A program made the translations under genes and the position numbers. A stretch of 46,696 bases of DNA from positions 1 to 46,696 of the forward strand of contig JBIOTQ010000041.1 of the NCBI GenBank assembly GCA_044866075.1, in the 5' to 3' direction. The stretch's first letter is position 1. Every line of letters starts with the position of its first letter. Source of the stretch: JBASRP01 sp044866075. Its GTDB lineage: Bacteria; Actinomycetota; AC-67. Of this stretch, positions 25,039 through 31,961 are shown piece after piece. A model generated the notes under the pieces. It saw nothing but the letters and a program-made list of their open reading frames with translations, was not told where the DNA came from and searched no databases.

Positions 25039-26148
25039 ATGACGACGCAAGACACGAGTCTCATGCGGCGGGCCATCCGCCTCGCGCAGCGGGGCCGCGG
25101 CCTCGCCAGCCCCAATCCTCCCGTCGGCGCCCTCGTCGTGCGCGACGGCGCCGTCGTGGGACAAGGCTTCCACCGCGGACCGGGAACGGCCCACGCCGAG
25201 ATCGAAGCCATCGACGCCGCCGGCGAGGCATGCCCCGGCGCGACGCTGTACGTGACGCTCGAGCCGTGCACGCATCAGGGCCGGACGCCGCCGTGTGCCC
25301 CGCGCGTGATCGAGGCGGGCGTCGCCCGCGTCGTGATCGGAACCACCGATCCCAACCCCCTCGTCGACGGACGAGGCGTCAGAACCCTGACGGCCGCGGG
25401 GATCGAGGTGGAGACCGGCGTCCTCCAAAGCGACGCGGAGCGGCTCATCGAGTCGTTCTCGAAGTTCATCCGTACCGGCCGTCCGTTCGTGACCGCGAAG
25501 GTGGCGGTGTCCCTCGACGGGCGCGCCGCCGCGGCCGACGGGTCGTCGCAGTGGATCACGGGGCCCGCGTCCCGCCGGGACGCGCATCATCTGCGCGCGA
25601 CGTCCGACGCAGTCCTGGTCGGTATCGGCACCGTCGTGCACGACGATCCGCACCTCACGGTGCGCCTCCGCGGCTACCGCGGACGCCAGCCGTTGCGCGT
25701 CGTGCTGGACTCTTCGGGCCGGGTTCCGCTCGACGCGAAGGTTCTCGGCGCCGAGGCGCCGACGCTGGTCGCCACGACGGACAAGGCGACGGAGGACGCG
25801 GCGTCCGCGCTGCGGGCGAAGGGCGTCGAGGTCCTCCGCTCTCCGGCGCGCGACGGGCGCGTCGACCTTGTCGCGTTGCTCGAAACGCTCGGTCGTCGCG
25901 GCGTCACCGCGGCGCTCGTCGAGGGCGGACCCACGGTGCTCGGCGACGTCGTCGAGCGGGGACTGGCGGATCGTTACGTGTTCTACGTTGCGCCGAAGCT
26001 GCTCGGATCGGGCGGCCTCGGTGCGATCTCGGCTCTGGTCGCTCCGACGATCTCGGACGCGCGCGAGCTGCGCATCGAAAGCGTGCGCCACGTCGGCGCC
26101 GACATCCGGATCGAGGCCTACCCGCGGGGTGCCGGGGCTCATGGATAG
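25039..26148 (+). CDS. ribD: Diaminohydroxyphosphoribosylaminopyrimidine deaminase / reductase
   Basis: Second and third steps of riboflavin synthesis. The N-terminal zinc deaminase domain (about 1-145) has SPNPPVGALVV, the HAE motif in TAHAEIEAI and the zinc cysteines in LEPCTHQGRTPPC. The C-terminal reductase domain (about 150-369) has KVAVSLDGRAAAADGSSQWI and ALVEGGPTVLGDVV. ATG 25039 is chosen; GTG 25021 would add six residues, and neither has a good ribosome binding site, which suits riboswitch-controlled translation. It is the first gene under the FMN riboswitch. Confidence 0.95.
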   Translation: MTTQDTSLMRRAIRLAQRGRGLASPNPPVGALVVRDGAVVGQGFHRGPGTAHAEIEAIDAAGEACPGATLYVTLEPCTHQGRTPPCAPRVIEAGVARVVIGTTDPNPLVDGRGVRTLTAAGIEVETGVLQSDAERLIESFSKFIRTGRPFVTAKVAVSLDGRAAAADGSSQWITGPASRRDAHHLRATSDAVLVGIGTVVHDDPHLTVRLRGYRGRQPLRVVLDSSGRVPLDAKVLGAEAPTLVATTDKATEDAASALRAKGVEVLRSPARDGRVDLVALLETLGRRGVTAALVEGGPTVLGDVVERGLADRYVFYVAPKLLGSGGLGAISALVAPTISDARELRIESVRHVGADIRIEAYPRGAGAHG

Positions 26149-26170
26149 CCCCCGCCAGAAGAGGAGCTGA

Positions 26171-27025
26171 ATGTTCACAGGAATCGTTGAATCGATGGGA
26201 ACCGTCGTCCGCGTCCTCCGCCGGGGCGGCGGCGCGCGGCTCGAGGTGCGCGCACCGCAGGTCGTCGCCGAAGTGAAGACGGGCGACTCGGTCTCCGTGA
26301 ACGGCGCCTGCGTGACTGTCACCGGCCGCTTCGAAGACACGTTCGCGTGCGATCTCGTCCCCGAGACGCTCGCGCGCTCGAACCTCGGTACCCTGCAACC
26401 CGGCGAGGAGGTCAACCTCGAGATGCCGCTGCGCGCGTCGTCGCGTCTCGACGGGCACATCGTCCAGGGGCACGTCGACGTCGTCGGATCCATCCGATCG
26501 CGTCGAAGGGTTGGCGCGCAGGAGATGCTCGAGGTCACCGTGCCGTTCGAGCTGACCCGCTACCTCGCGCCGAAGGGCTCGGTCTCGGTCGACGGCGTCA
26601 GCCTGACGATCGTCGATGTGAACAAGGACCGGTTCCGCGTCGCGCTGATCCCGCACACGATGGAGACGACGACGCTCGGCAAGAAGCTGCAGGGCGCGGC
26701 GGTGAACGTCGAGGTCGACGTGATCTCGAAATACGTCGAGCGGCACCTCGCGGCGCGCCAGCCGTTCCGCGAGCCGAGCCTGGCCGAGCTCGTCGGTCCG
26801 CCGCCGGTCCGGCAGGAACCGCTCGCGGCGCAGCCACGGATGCCCGTTCCACCACCCATTCCGAAGGCGGCGCCCGCTCCGGTGAAGCCGGCCCCGAAGC
26901 CCGTCGCGAAGGTCGCTCCGGCGCGTCCGCAGCCCAGGAAGCCGCAGCCGAAGAAACGGCCGAAGGCGGCCAAGCGCTCGACGCCGCCGTCCGCGCGCCG
27001 CCGGAAGCCGGTCAAGCGACGCTGA
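26171..27025 (+). CDS. ribE: Riboflavin synthase alpha chain with long basic C-terminal tail
   Basis: Dismutates two lumazines to riboflavin. Residues 1-198 form the normal duplicated enzyme (MFTGIVESMGTVV, SVNGACVTV, GHIVQGHVD, SVDGVSLTIVDV, HTMETTTLG). A tail of about 85 residues follows, rich in Pro, Ala, Lys and Arg and ending in a strongly basic run (RRRKPVKRR). The family is usually close to 200 residues, so the tail is extra and probably disordered. ATG 26171 follows AGAGGAG. The ribBA start comes 11 bases after the stop. Confidence 0.95.
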   Translation: MFTGIVESMGTVVRVLRRGGGARLEVRAPQVVAEVKTGDSVSVNGACVTVTGRFEDTFACDLVPETLARSNLGTLQPGEEVNLEMPLRASSRLDGHIVQGHVDVVGSIRSRRRVGAQEMLEVTVPFELTRYLAPKGSVSVDGVSLTIVDVNKDRFRVALIPHTMETTTLGKKLQGAAVNVEVDVISKYVERHLAARQPFREPSLAELVGPPPVRQEPLAAQPRMPVPPPIPKAAPAPVKPAPKPVAKVAPARPQPRKPQPKKRPKAAKRSTPPSARRRKPVKRR

Positions 27026-27036
27026 GCGGAGGAACC

Positions 27037-28323
27037 GTGTTCGCGACCATCGACGAAGCGCTCGAGGAGATAAAGACCGGGCGGATCGTCATCGTGGTCG
27101 ACGATCCCGACCGCGAGAACGAAGGCGACTTCGTGGTCGCGGCCGAGAAGGTCACGCCCGAATCCATCAACTTCATGGCGACGCACGGGCGCGGGCTCAT
27201 CTGCATGCCGGTCGTGGCCGAACGCCTCGACCAGCTCGGCATCCCGCCGATGGTTCCCGAGAAAGCCGAGACGCACGAGACCGCGTTCGCGATCTCGATC
27301 GACCTGGCCGACGGGGGTACGGGGATCTCCGCGCACGAGCGCTCGGCGACCGTGCGCCACGTCCTCGATCCCGACGCCGCGCCGTCCGACTTCCGCAAGC
27401 CGGGACACATCTTTCCGTTGCGCGCGCAGCGCGGCGGCGTCCTGAAGAGGGCGGGACACACGGAGGCCGCGGTCGACCTCGCGCGCCTCGCCGGACTGTA
27501 CCCGGGGGCGGTGATCTGCGAGATCATGAACCCCGACGGGACGATGGCGCGGCTTCCGGAGCTCGAGAAGGTCGCGACGGATCACGGCCTGACGATCATC
27601 TCGATCGCCGACCTGATCGCGTACCGCCGCCGTCAGGAAAAGCTCGTTCGCCGCGAGGTCGAGGCGAAACTGCCCACACGCTCCGGCGAGTTCCGGGTCT
27701 ACGGCTACGAATCGCTGGTGGACGGGCGGCACCACGTCGCGCTGGTCCTCGGCGACCTAGGGGACGGCGAGCGCGTGCTCACGCGCATGCACTCCGAGTG
27801 CCTGACGGGCGACGTCTTCCACTCGTTGCGCTGCGACTGCGGCACGCAGCTCGAGGAGTCGATGGAACACATCGCGCGCGAGGGACGGGGCGTCGTCGTC
27901 TACATCCGGGGACACGAGGGCCGCGGTATCGGGCTCCTCCACAAGCTGAAGGCGTACGTGTTGCAGGAGTCGGGCCGGGACACGGTCGAGGCGAACACGG
28001 ACCTCGGGTTCGCGCCCGACCCGCGCGACTACGGCGTCGGGGCGCAGATCCTGGTCGATCTCGGCGTCCGGTCGATGCGGCTTCTCACCAACAACCCGAC
28101 GAAGCGCGCCGGGCTCGAGGGCTACGGTCTCTCGATCGTCGAGCGCGTGCCGGTCCAGCCCACGGTGACCGAGCACAACGTCGCGTACCTCCGCGCGAAG
28201 AAGGCGAAGCTCGGGCACCTGCTCGATCTGGACGAGGAGGCTCCGGTCGAGACCCCGGCCGTCCTTCCCCCGGGCGGGCGTACGCAACGAGGCGACGGTG
28301 GCGGGCGCGAAGAAGACGCCTGA
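27037..28323 (+). CDS. ribBA: 3,4-dihydroxy-2-butanone 4-phosphate synthase / GTP cyclohydrolase II
   Basis: Bifunctional enzyme supplying both precursors of lumazine. The N-terminal RibB domain (about 1-200) has VDDPDRENEGDFVVAAE and THGRGLICMPV. The C-terminal RibA domain (about 210-428) has the zinc motif CLTGDVFHSLRCDCG, IRGHEGRGIGLLHK and LLTNNPTKRAGL. GTG 27037 follows GGAGGAA (27028-27034) and yields 428 residues. The reading frame extends upstream antisense to nothing useful, within ribE. The 3' end overlaps ribH by 26 bases. Confidence 0.96.
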   Translation: MFATIDEALEEIKTGRIVIVVDDPDRENEGDFVVAAEKVTPESINFMATHGRGLICMPVVAERLDQLGIPPMVPEKAETHETAFAISIDLADGGTGISAHERSATVRHVLDPDAAPSDFRKPGHIFPLRAQRGGVLKRAGHTEAAVDLARLAGLYPGAVICEIMNPDGTMARLPELEKVATDHGLTIISIADLIAYRRRQEKLVRREVEAKLPTRSGEFRVYGYESLVDGRHHVALVLGDLGDGERVLTRMHSECLTGDVFHSLRCDCGTQLEESMEHIAREGRGVVVYIRGHEGRGIGLLHKLKAYVLQESGRDTVEANTDLGFAPDPRDYGVGAQILVDLGVRSMRLLTNNPTKRAGLEGYGLSIVERVPVQPTVTEHNVAYLRAKKAKLGHLLDLDEEAPVETPAVLPPGGRTQRGDGGGREEDA

Positions 28324-28771
28324 GGCGCCGCTCGACGCCTCCGGATTGCGCGTCGCGATCGTCGTCGCGACGTTCAACGACGAGATCACCGCGCGTCTGC
28401 TCGAGGGCGCACGCGAGTGTCTCAAGAAGAACAACGTGCCCGCCGATTCGGTGACCGAACAGCGCGTCCCGGGAGCCTTCGAGCTCCCGCTCGCCGCGCA
28501 GCTGCTCGCACGGAGCGGCGACTACGACGCGATCGTGGCGCTCGGCTGTGTGGTCCGCGGCGACACGCCGCACTTCGAGTACGTCTCGCAAGCGGCGACC
28601 TACGGACTGCAGCGCGTTGCGCTCGACACCGGCGTCCCCGTCGCTTTCGGCGTCCTCACGACCGACGACTTCGCGCAGGCCGAAGCGCGTGCCGGCGGCG
28701 AGCACGGCAACAAAGGATTCGACGCCGCTCAGACGGCGATCGAGATGGCGCTACTTATGAAGGATCGCTGA
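28298..28771 (+). CDS. ribH: 6,7-dimethyl-8-ribityllumazine synthase
   Basis: Forms lumazine from the RibD/RibBA products, probably as an icosahedral or pentameric assembly. The 157 residues contain VAIVVATFNDEITARLLEGA, VPGAFELPLAAQLLA, ALGCVVRGDTPHFEYV and GNKGFDAAQTAIEM, all typical. GTG 28298 lies inside the end of ribBA. It ends the operon and converges with the SnoaL-like gene eight bases away. Confidence 0.96.
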   Translation: MAGAKKTPEAPLDASGLRVAIVVATFNDEITARLLEGARECLKKNNVPADSVTEQRVPGAFELPLAAQLLARSGDYDAIVALGCVVRGDTPHFEYVSQAATYGLQRVALDTGVPVAFGVLTTDDFAQAEARAGGEHGNKGFDAAQTAIEMALLMKDR

Positions 28772-28779
28772 GCGGATCG

Positions 28780-29181
28780 CTAGGCGAGTCCTGCGTCGTA
28801 CCACGCGTCCGCGGTGTACGGGTCCTCGTCGATGAACCAGGCCTCGGTGATCTTCCCGTTCGCAAAGTGGAAAACCCCAATGCCCTTCAGATCGACCCGC
28901 TCCGCACCGCGCTGCCCCTTGAACGTCTGGAGCATGAATCCGTGCGTGTCGTTCGCGACGACCTCGTGCGTCTCGAACTCGGGATTCTCGCCCATCGCTT
29001 GCATGAAGCGACCGAACGTTCCCATGAGCTCTTCGCGGCCCTTGTAGGTGCCGGCGAGCTTGCTGCGCCCACCGATGTGGGCCACGACGTCGTCCGCGAA
29101 GTACGAGAACATCTTCTCGACGTCCCCGCTCCCTTGCGCCGCGTCCAGGTCTCGCAGCAGCTGCTCATTTGGATGTGCCAT
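28780..29181 (-). CDS. SnoaL-like / NTF2-fold protein
   Basis: A 133-residue minus-strand protein starting at ATG 29181, preceded by GGGGAGG at about eight bases. It has the layout of SnoaL-like polyketide-cyclase-fold proteins: LLRDLDAAQGSGDVEKMFSY, FADDVVAHIGGRSKLAGTYK, a central VVANDTHGFMLQTFKGQRGA, and the end GKITEAWFIDEDPYTADAW. Such proteins act as small isomerases or hydrolases or have no known role. It is transcribed divergently from hisG. Confidence 0.85.
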   Translation of the reverse strand: MAHPNEQLLRDLDAAQGSGDVEKMFSYFADDVVAHIGGRSKLAGTYKGREELMGTFGRFMQAMGENPEFETHEVVANDTHGFMLQTFKGQRGAERVDLKGIGVFHFANGKITEAWFIDEDPYTADAWYDAGLA

Positions 29182-29265
29182 TGACCCCGCCTCCCCTCGC
29201 CCGACGTTCCCCGAGCCGAGCCTACGCCCGCGAGGGGAAAGTGCGCCAGGGGCAAATGCACCCTC

Positions 29266-29274
29266 TGCTAGCAT
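29266..29274 (+). promoter_or_regulatory. Extended -10 promoter of hisG (leaderless)
   Basis: TGC followed by TAGCAT (29269-29274) puts the transcription start near 29281, at most a few bases before ATG 29284. No Shine-Dalgarno is visible, so hisG mRNA is probably leaderless, as is common in Actinobacteria. Confidence 0.5.
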
Positions 29275-29283
29275 CGCCCGGAC

Positions 29284-30162
29284 ATGCTTCGCTTGGTCAT
29301 CCCTAAAGGCTCTCTCGAGGAGCAGACCCTCGCGCTCCTCGAGGCGGCCGACCTGCCGGTCCGCCGCGCGTCCGACCGCGACTACCACGGAACGGTGGAC
29401 GATCCGCGCATCGACCGCGTCTCGATCCTGCGGCCGCAGGAGATCCCGCGGTACGTCGAGGAGGGGTTCTTCGACCTCGGCGTGACGGGCCGGGATTGGG
29501 TGGAGGAGACCGAGGCGGACGTCGAGATCATCGCGGAGCTCTCCTATTCGGGCCGCGCGGGCGGGGGAGTCGTGCGCATCGTCCTGGCCGTGGCCGGCGA
29601 TTCGAACGTCGAGCGCGCCGATCAGCTGCCGCCCGACTCGAAGATCTCGACCGAGTACCCGACGATCACGCAGCGGACGTTCGACAAGCTCGGGATCCCT
29701 GTCCGTATCTTCACCTCGTACGGCGCGACCGAGGCGAAGGTCCCGGAGATCGTCGACGCGATCGTCGAGCTGACCGAGACCGGATCGACGCTTCGGCGCC
29801 ACGGCATGCGGATCGTCGACACCCTCCTCGAGAGCCAGACGGTTCTGATCGCGAACCGCTCGGCGCACGCCGACCCGGCGAAGCGGCAGGCGATGCGCGA
29901 CCTCGAGACGCTCCTGTCCGGCGCGCTCGCGGCGCGCGGCAAGGTCTTGGTCAAGCTCAACGTCTCCGAGGACAACCTCGACAAGGTCCTGGAGATCCTG
30001 CCGGCCATGAAGGCGCCGACGGTCTCTCGGCTCTCCCACGAACGCGACTTCGCTGTGGAGACGGTGGTGGAGAAGGGCCGGATCAACACCCTGATCCCGC
30101 AGCTCAAGGACCGCGGAGCCACCGACATCATCGAGCTGCCGATCTCGAAGATCGTGCCCTAA
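29284..30162 (+). CDS. hisG: ATP phosphoribosyltransferase (long form)
   Basis: First step of histidine synthesis, joining ATP and PRPP. The 292-residue length indicates the long HisG with its own C-terminal regulatory ACT-like domain (about 215-292, KVLVKLNVSEDNLDKVLEIL), so HisZ is not required. The catalytic part shows RLVIPKGSLEEQTLALLEAA, FDLGVTGRDWVEE and the PRPP loop near ETGSTLRRHGMRIVD. No other histidine gene (such as hisE) is in the window. Confidence 0.95.
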   Translation: MLRLVIPKGSLEEQTLALLEAADLPVRRASDRDYHGTVDDPRIDRVSILRPQEIPRYVEEGFFDLGVTGRDWVEETEADVEIIAELSYSGRAGGGVVRIVLAVAGDSNVERADQLPPDSKISTEYPTITQRTFDKLGIPVRIFTSYGATEAKVPEIVDAIVELTETGSTLRRHGMRIVDTLLESQTVLIANRSAHADPAKRQAMRDLETLLSGALAARGKVLVKLNVSEDNLDKVLEILPAMKAPTVSRLSHERDFAVETVVEKGRINTLIPQLKDRGATDIIELPISKIVP

Positions 30163-30182
30163 ACGTCACCCTTCGCGAATCC

Positions 30183-30212
30183 TTGCCTCGCCCGAGATGC
30201 GAGTGTTACGCT
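30183..30212 (+). promoter_or_regulatory. Possible promoter of the cold-shock gene
   Basis: TTGCCT (30183-30188), 18 bases, then TGT-TACGCT with -10 at 30207-30212. The -10 is weak apart from its extended TG. It would leave a leader of about 65 bases before the cold-shock start. Confidence 0.3.
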
Positions 30213-30283
30213 CGCGCGCGTTCGAAAGGGGCCGTGAGCGGCTGTTCCTGGATGTCGGGACGGCACGGCCGGGAGGGCAGGAC

Positions 30284-30484
30284 GTGGCAGAAGGCACCGT
30301 CAAGTGGTTCAGCAACGAGAAGGGCTTCGGCTTCATCTCGCGGACCGACGGCGACGACGTGTTCGTTCACCACTCGGCGATCCAGATGGAGGGGTACCGC
30401 ACCCTCACGGAGGGCCAGAAGGTGGAGTTCGACATCGTCGAGGGGCCCAAGGGTAAGCAGGCGGCCAACGTTCGTCCTGTCTGA
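30284..30484 (+). CDS. Cold-shock domain protein
   Basis: A 66-residue CspA-family single-stranded nucleic acid-binding protein. GTG 30284 follows GGGAGG (30271-30276) at seven bases. Both RNP motifs are present: KGFGFIS (about 16-22) and DVFVHHSAI (about 27-35), and the protein starts AEGTVKWFSNEKGFGFI as in the family. The frame is open further upstream, but the added residues are not conserved. It is followed by a strong terminator, so it is a one-gene unit. Confidence 0.95.
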   Translation: MAEGTVKWFSNEKGFGFISRTDGDDVFVHHSAIQMEGYRTLTEGQKVEFDIVEGPKGKQAANVRPV

Positions 30485-30500
30485 ACCTTTTCGATCGAGC

Positions 30501-30527
30501 AGAGAGCCCCGCTACGCGGGGCTTTCT
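30501..30527 (+). terminator. Intrinsic terminator after the cold-shock gene
   Basis: AGCCCCGC (30505-30512), loop TAC, GCGGGGCT (30516-30523), with the stem extended by flanking AGAG/TTCT pairs and followed by a pyrimidine-rich TTTCTGCTT. Confidence 0.8.
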
Positions 30528-30566
30528 GCTTCGGGGGCACCCCTCCGATTCCACCCGGCCACCCCG

Positions 30567-30596
30567 TCGACACTCGGCGTGAAACGCCCGTATACT
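30567..30596 (+). promoter_or_regulatory. Promoter of the infC-rpmI-rplT operon
   Basis: TCGACA (30567-30572), 18 bases, TATACT (30591-30596). Transcription would begin near 30603 and give a leader of about 175 bases with its own terminator. Confidence 0.65.
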
Positions 30597-30651
30597 GCCG
30601 TGCACGTACGCACAAGAAGGGCACGCCCTCACCTGCCGAGCCGAGGCTCGG

Positions 30652-30714
30652 ATGGTTGCGCGAGTGGGATCGGGCGTCCTTGGGACGCCCGTTTTTCGTC
30701 GGGACGTTCCCTAA
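30652..30714 (+). CDS. Possible 20-codon leader ORF spanning the infC attenuator
   Basis: ATG 30652 to TAA 30712-30714 encodes 20 residues (MVARVGSG... ending FRRDVP), with GAGG five bases upstream. It runs through the whole terminator hairpin at 30671-30696, so a ribosome translating it would stop the hairpin forming. No recognisable family and no runs of a regulatory amino acid. Coding status is uncertain. Confidence 0.3.
   Translation: MVARVGSGVLGTPVFRRDVP
30671..30696 (+). terminator. Attenuator in the infC leader
   Basis: CGGGCGTCC (30671-30679), loop TTG, GGACGCCCG (30683-30691), then TTTTT: a perfect 9-bp stem with a U-tract, located inside the leader 84 bases before infC. ACGCCC at 30623-30628 can alternatively pair with GGGCGT at 30672-30677 and would disrupt it. 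A smaller hairpin CCGAGC-CGAG-GCTCGG sits between at 30636-30651. Confidence 0.75.
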
Positions 30715-30724
30715 AGAGATCGAC

Positions 30725-30772
30725 ATGACGTCGAGAGAAGGAGTGGAAGAGGTGATGCTGGATCGCCGCTGA
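30725..30772 (+). CDS. Possible 15-codon ORF just before infC
   Basis: ATG 30725 to TGA 30770-30772 encodes 15 residues (MTSREGVEEVMLDRR). It ends seven bases before the infC GTG, which itself has no clear Shine-Dalgarno. Translation of this ORF could feed infC by reinitiation. Nothing else supports it, so confidence is low. Confidence 0.3.
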   Translation: MTSREGVEEVMLDRR

Positions 30773-30779
30773 GCCGCGG

Positions 30780-31331
30780 GTGAACGATCGGATCCGGTCC
30801 CCGGAGGTTCGCCTCGTCGGACCCGATGGGCAGCAGATCGGTGTGGTGAGGCTGCAGGACGCGCTACGCATCGCGCGTGAGTTGGATCTCGATCTGGTGG
30901 AGGTTGCCCCGCAAGCGACCCCGCCCGTGTGCCGGCTCCTGGACTACGGCAAGTACCGGTACGAGCTTGGCCTGAAGGCCAAGGAAGCCAAGCGCAAGCA
31001 AGCCCAGATCGTGCTGAAAGAGATGAAGATGCGACCGAAGATCGATCGCCACGATTACGCGACGAAGAAGGGTCACATCGAGCGCTTCCTCGGTCAGGGC
31101 AACAAGGTGAAGCTGACGATCATGTTCCGCGGACGCGAGATGGCGCACCCGGAGCTCGGGCAGCGGATCCTCGAGCGGCTCGCCGAGGACCTGTCGCCGA
31201 TCGCGCACGTCGAGGTTCCGGCCAAGCTCGACGGGAGGAACATGACGATGGTGTTCGCGCCGAACCGCAAGAGCCCGAAGCCGCCTGCGCCGAAGTCACC
31301 GGCGCCGGCGCCCGCGCCGGCGGAAGCCTAG
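30780..31331 (+). CDS. infC: Translation initiation factor IF-3
   Basis: Binds the 30S subunit and proofreads initiation. The N-terminal domain (NDRIRSPEVRLVGPDGQQIG, DLDLVEVAPQATPPVCRLLD), linker (KEAKRKQAQIVLKEMKMRP) and C-terminal domain (TIMFRGREMAHPELGQRILE, GRNMTMVFAP) are complete. A Pro/Ala tail of about 20 residues follows (KPPAPKSPAPAPAPAEA), beyond the usual end. The start is GTG 30780, not the ATT/ATC seen in some bacteria. It heads the infC-rpmI-rplT operon behind an attenuator. Confidence 0.96.
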   Translation: MNDRIRSPEVRLVGPDGQQIGVVRLQDALRIARELDLDLVEVAPQATPPVCRLLDYGKYRYELGLKAKEAKRKQAQIVLKEMKMRPKIDRHDYATKKGHIERFLGQGNKVKLTIMFRGREMAHPELGQRILERLAEDLSPIAHVEVPAKLDGRNMTMVFAPNRKSPKPPAPKSPAPAPAPAEA

Positions 31332-31370
31332 CCCCTGGGTGGGTGGGTGGAACCGAAGCATGGAGGAGCT

Positions 31371-31565
31371 ATGCCTAAAATGAAGACGCACCGCGGCGCC
31401 GCGAAACGGATGCGCCGCACCGGATCGGGCAAGGTGGTGCGCGCCCGCGCGTTCATGAGCCACAACTTCGGGAAGAAGCGCCCGAAGCACAAGCGCCGCC
31501 TCACCCCGATGATCGAGGTCGCGAAACCGGACGCGCGCCGCGCGAAGAAGCTGTTGGGGGGCTGA
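31371..31565 (+). CDS. rpmI: Ribosomal protein bL35
   Basis: A 64-residue basic 50S protein: MPKMKTHRGAAKRMRRTGSG, HNFGKKRPKHKRRL. ATG 31371 follows a strong GGAGGAG (31362-31368). The family length is about 65. It stands between infC and rplT as usual; the 39-base gap before it contains GGGTGGGTGGGTGG, a run of G-tracts. Confidence 0.97.
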   Translation: MPKMKTHRGAAKRMRRTGSGKVVRARAFMSHNFGKKRPKHKRRLTPMIEVAKPDARRAKKLLGG

Positions 31566-31568
31566 GTC

Positions 31569-31961
31569 ATGGCACGGGTGAAGCGGGCCGTCGGCGGGCA
31601 CAAGAAGCGCCGCGCGGTCCTCGATCAGGCGAAGGGGTATCGCGGTTCGCGCAGCCGGCACTACCGCGCCGCGCGTGAGCAAACCCTGCATTCCATGCGC
31701 TACGCGTTCGCCGACCGGCGCACGCGCAAAGGCGACTTCCGTCGCCTCTGGATCGCCCGCATCAACGCGGCCAGCCGCGAGCACGGCATGTCCTACAACC
31801 GGTTCATGAACGGGTTGAAGCTCGCGCAGGTCGACATCGACCGCCGGATGCTCTCGGATCTCGCGATCCGCGACAGGGCGGCGTTCGGTGCGCTCGTCGA
31901 GCTGGCGCGTGCGGGCCTGGAGTCGGGCGCGCAGCCGGACGGCGGCGCGCGCGGCGCGTGA
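31569..31961 (+). CDS. rplT: Ribosomal protein bL20
   Basis: 50S assembly protein, 130 residues: MARVKRAVGGHKKRRAVLDQ, AKGYRGSRSRHYRAAREQ, DRRTRKGDFRRLWIARINAA and YNRFMNGLKLAQVDIDRRML are family signatures. ATG 31569 follows the rpmI stop by three bases. In other phyla L20 regulates this operon. Its stop overlaps the SpoU-like gene by four bases. Confidence 0.97.
   Translation: MARVKRAVGGHKKRRAVLDQAKGYRGSRSRHYRAAREQTLHSMRYAFADRRTRKGDFRRLWIARINAASREHGMSYNRFMNGLKLAQVDIDRRMLSDLAIRDRAAFGALVELARAGLESGAQPDGGARGA

Noticed and set aside
28780..30039. Extension of the SnoaL-like gene to 30039 on the minus strand
   Set aside because: The added part is antisense to hisG, and ATG 29181 has a good ribosome binding site.
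30197..30283. Longer cold-shock protein starting at 30197
   Set aside because: The additional residues are not conserved, and GTG 30284 has GGGAGG at proper spacing and gives the canonical 66 residues.
31332..31370. GGGTGGGTGGGTGG as a G-quadruplex element before rpmI
   Set aside because: The G-tracts could form one in principle, but there is no further support and such runs are expected in GC-rich DNA.
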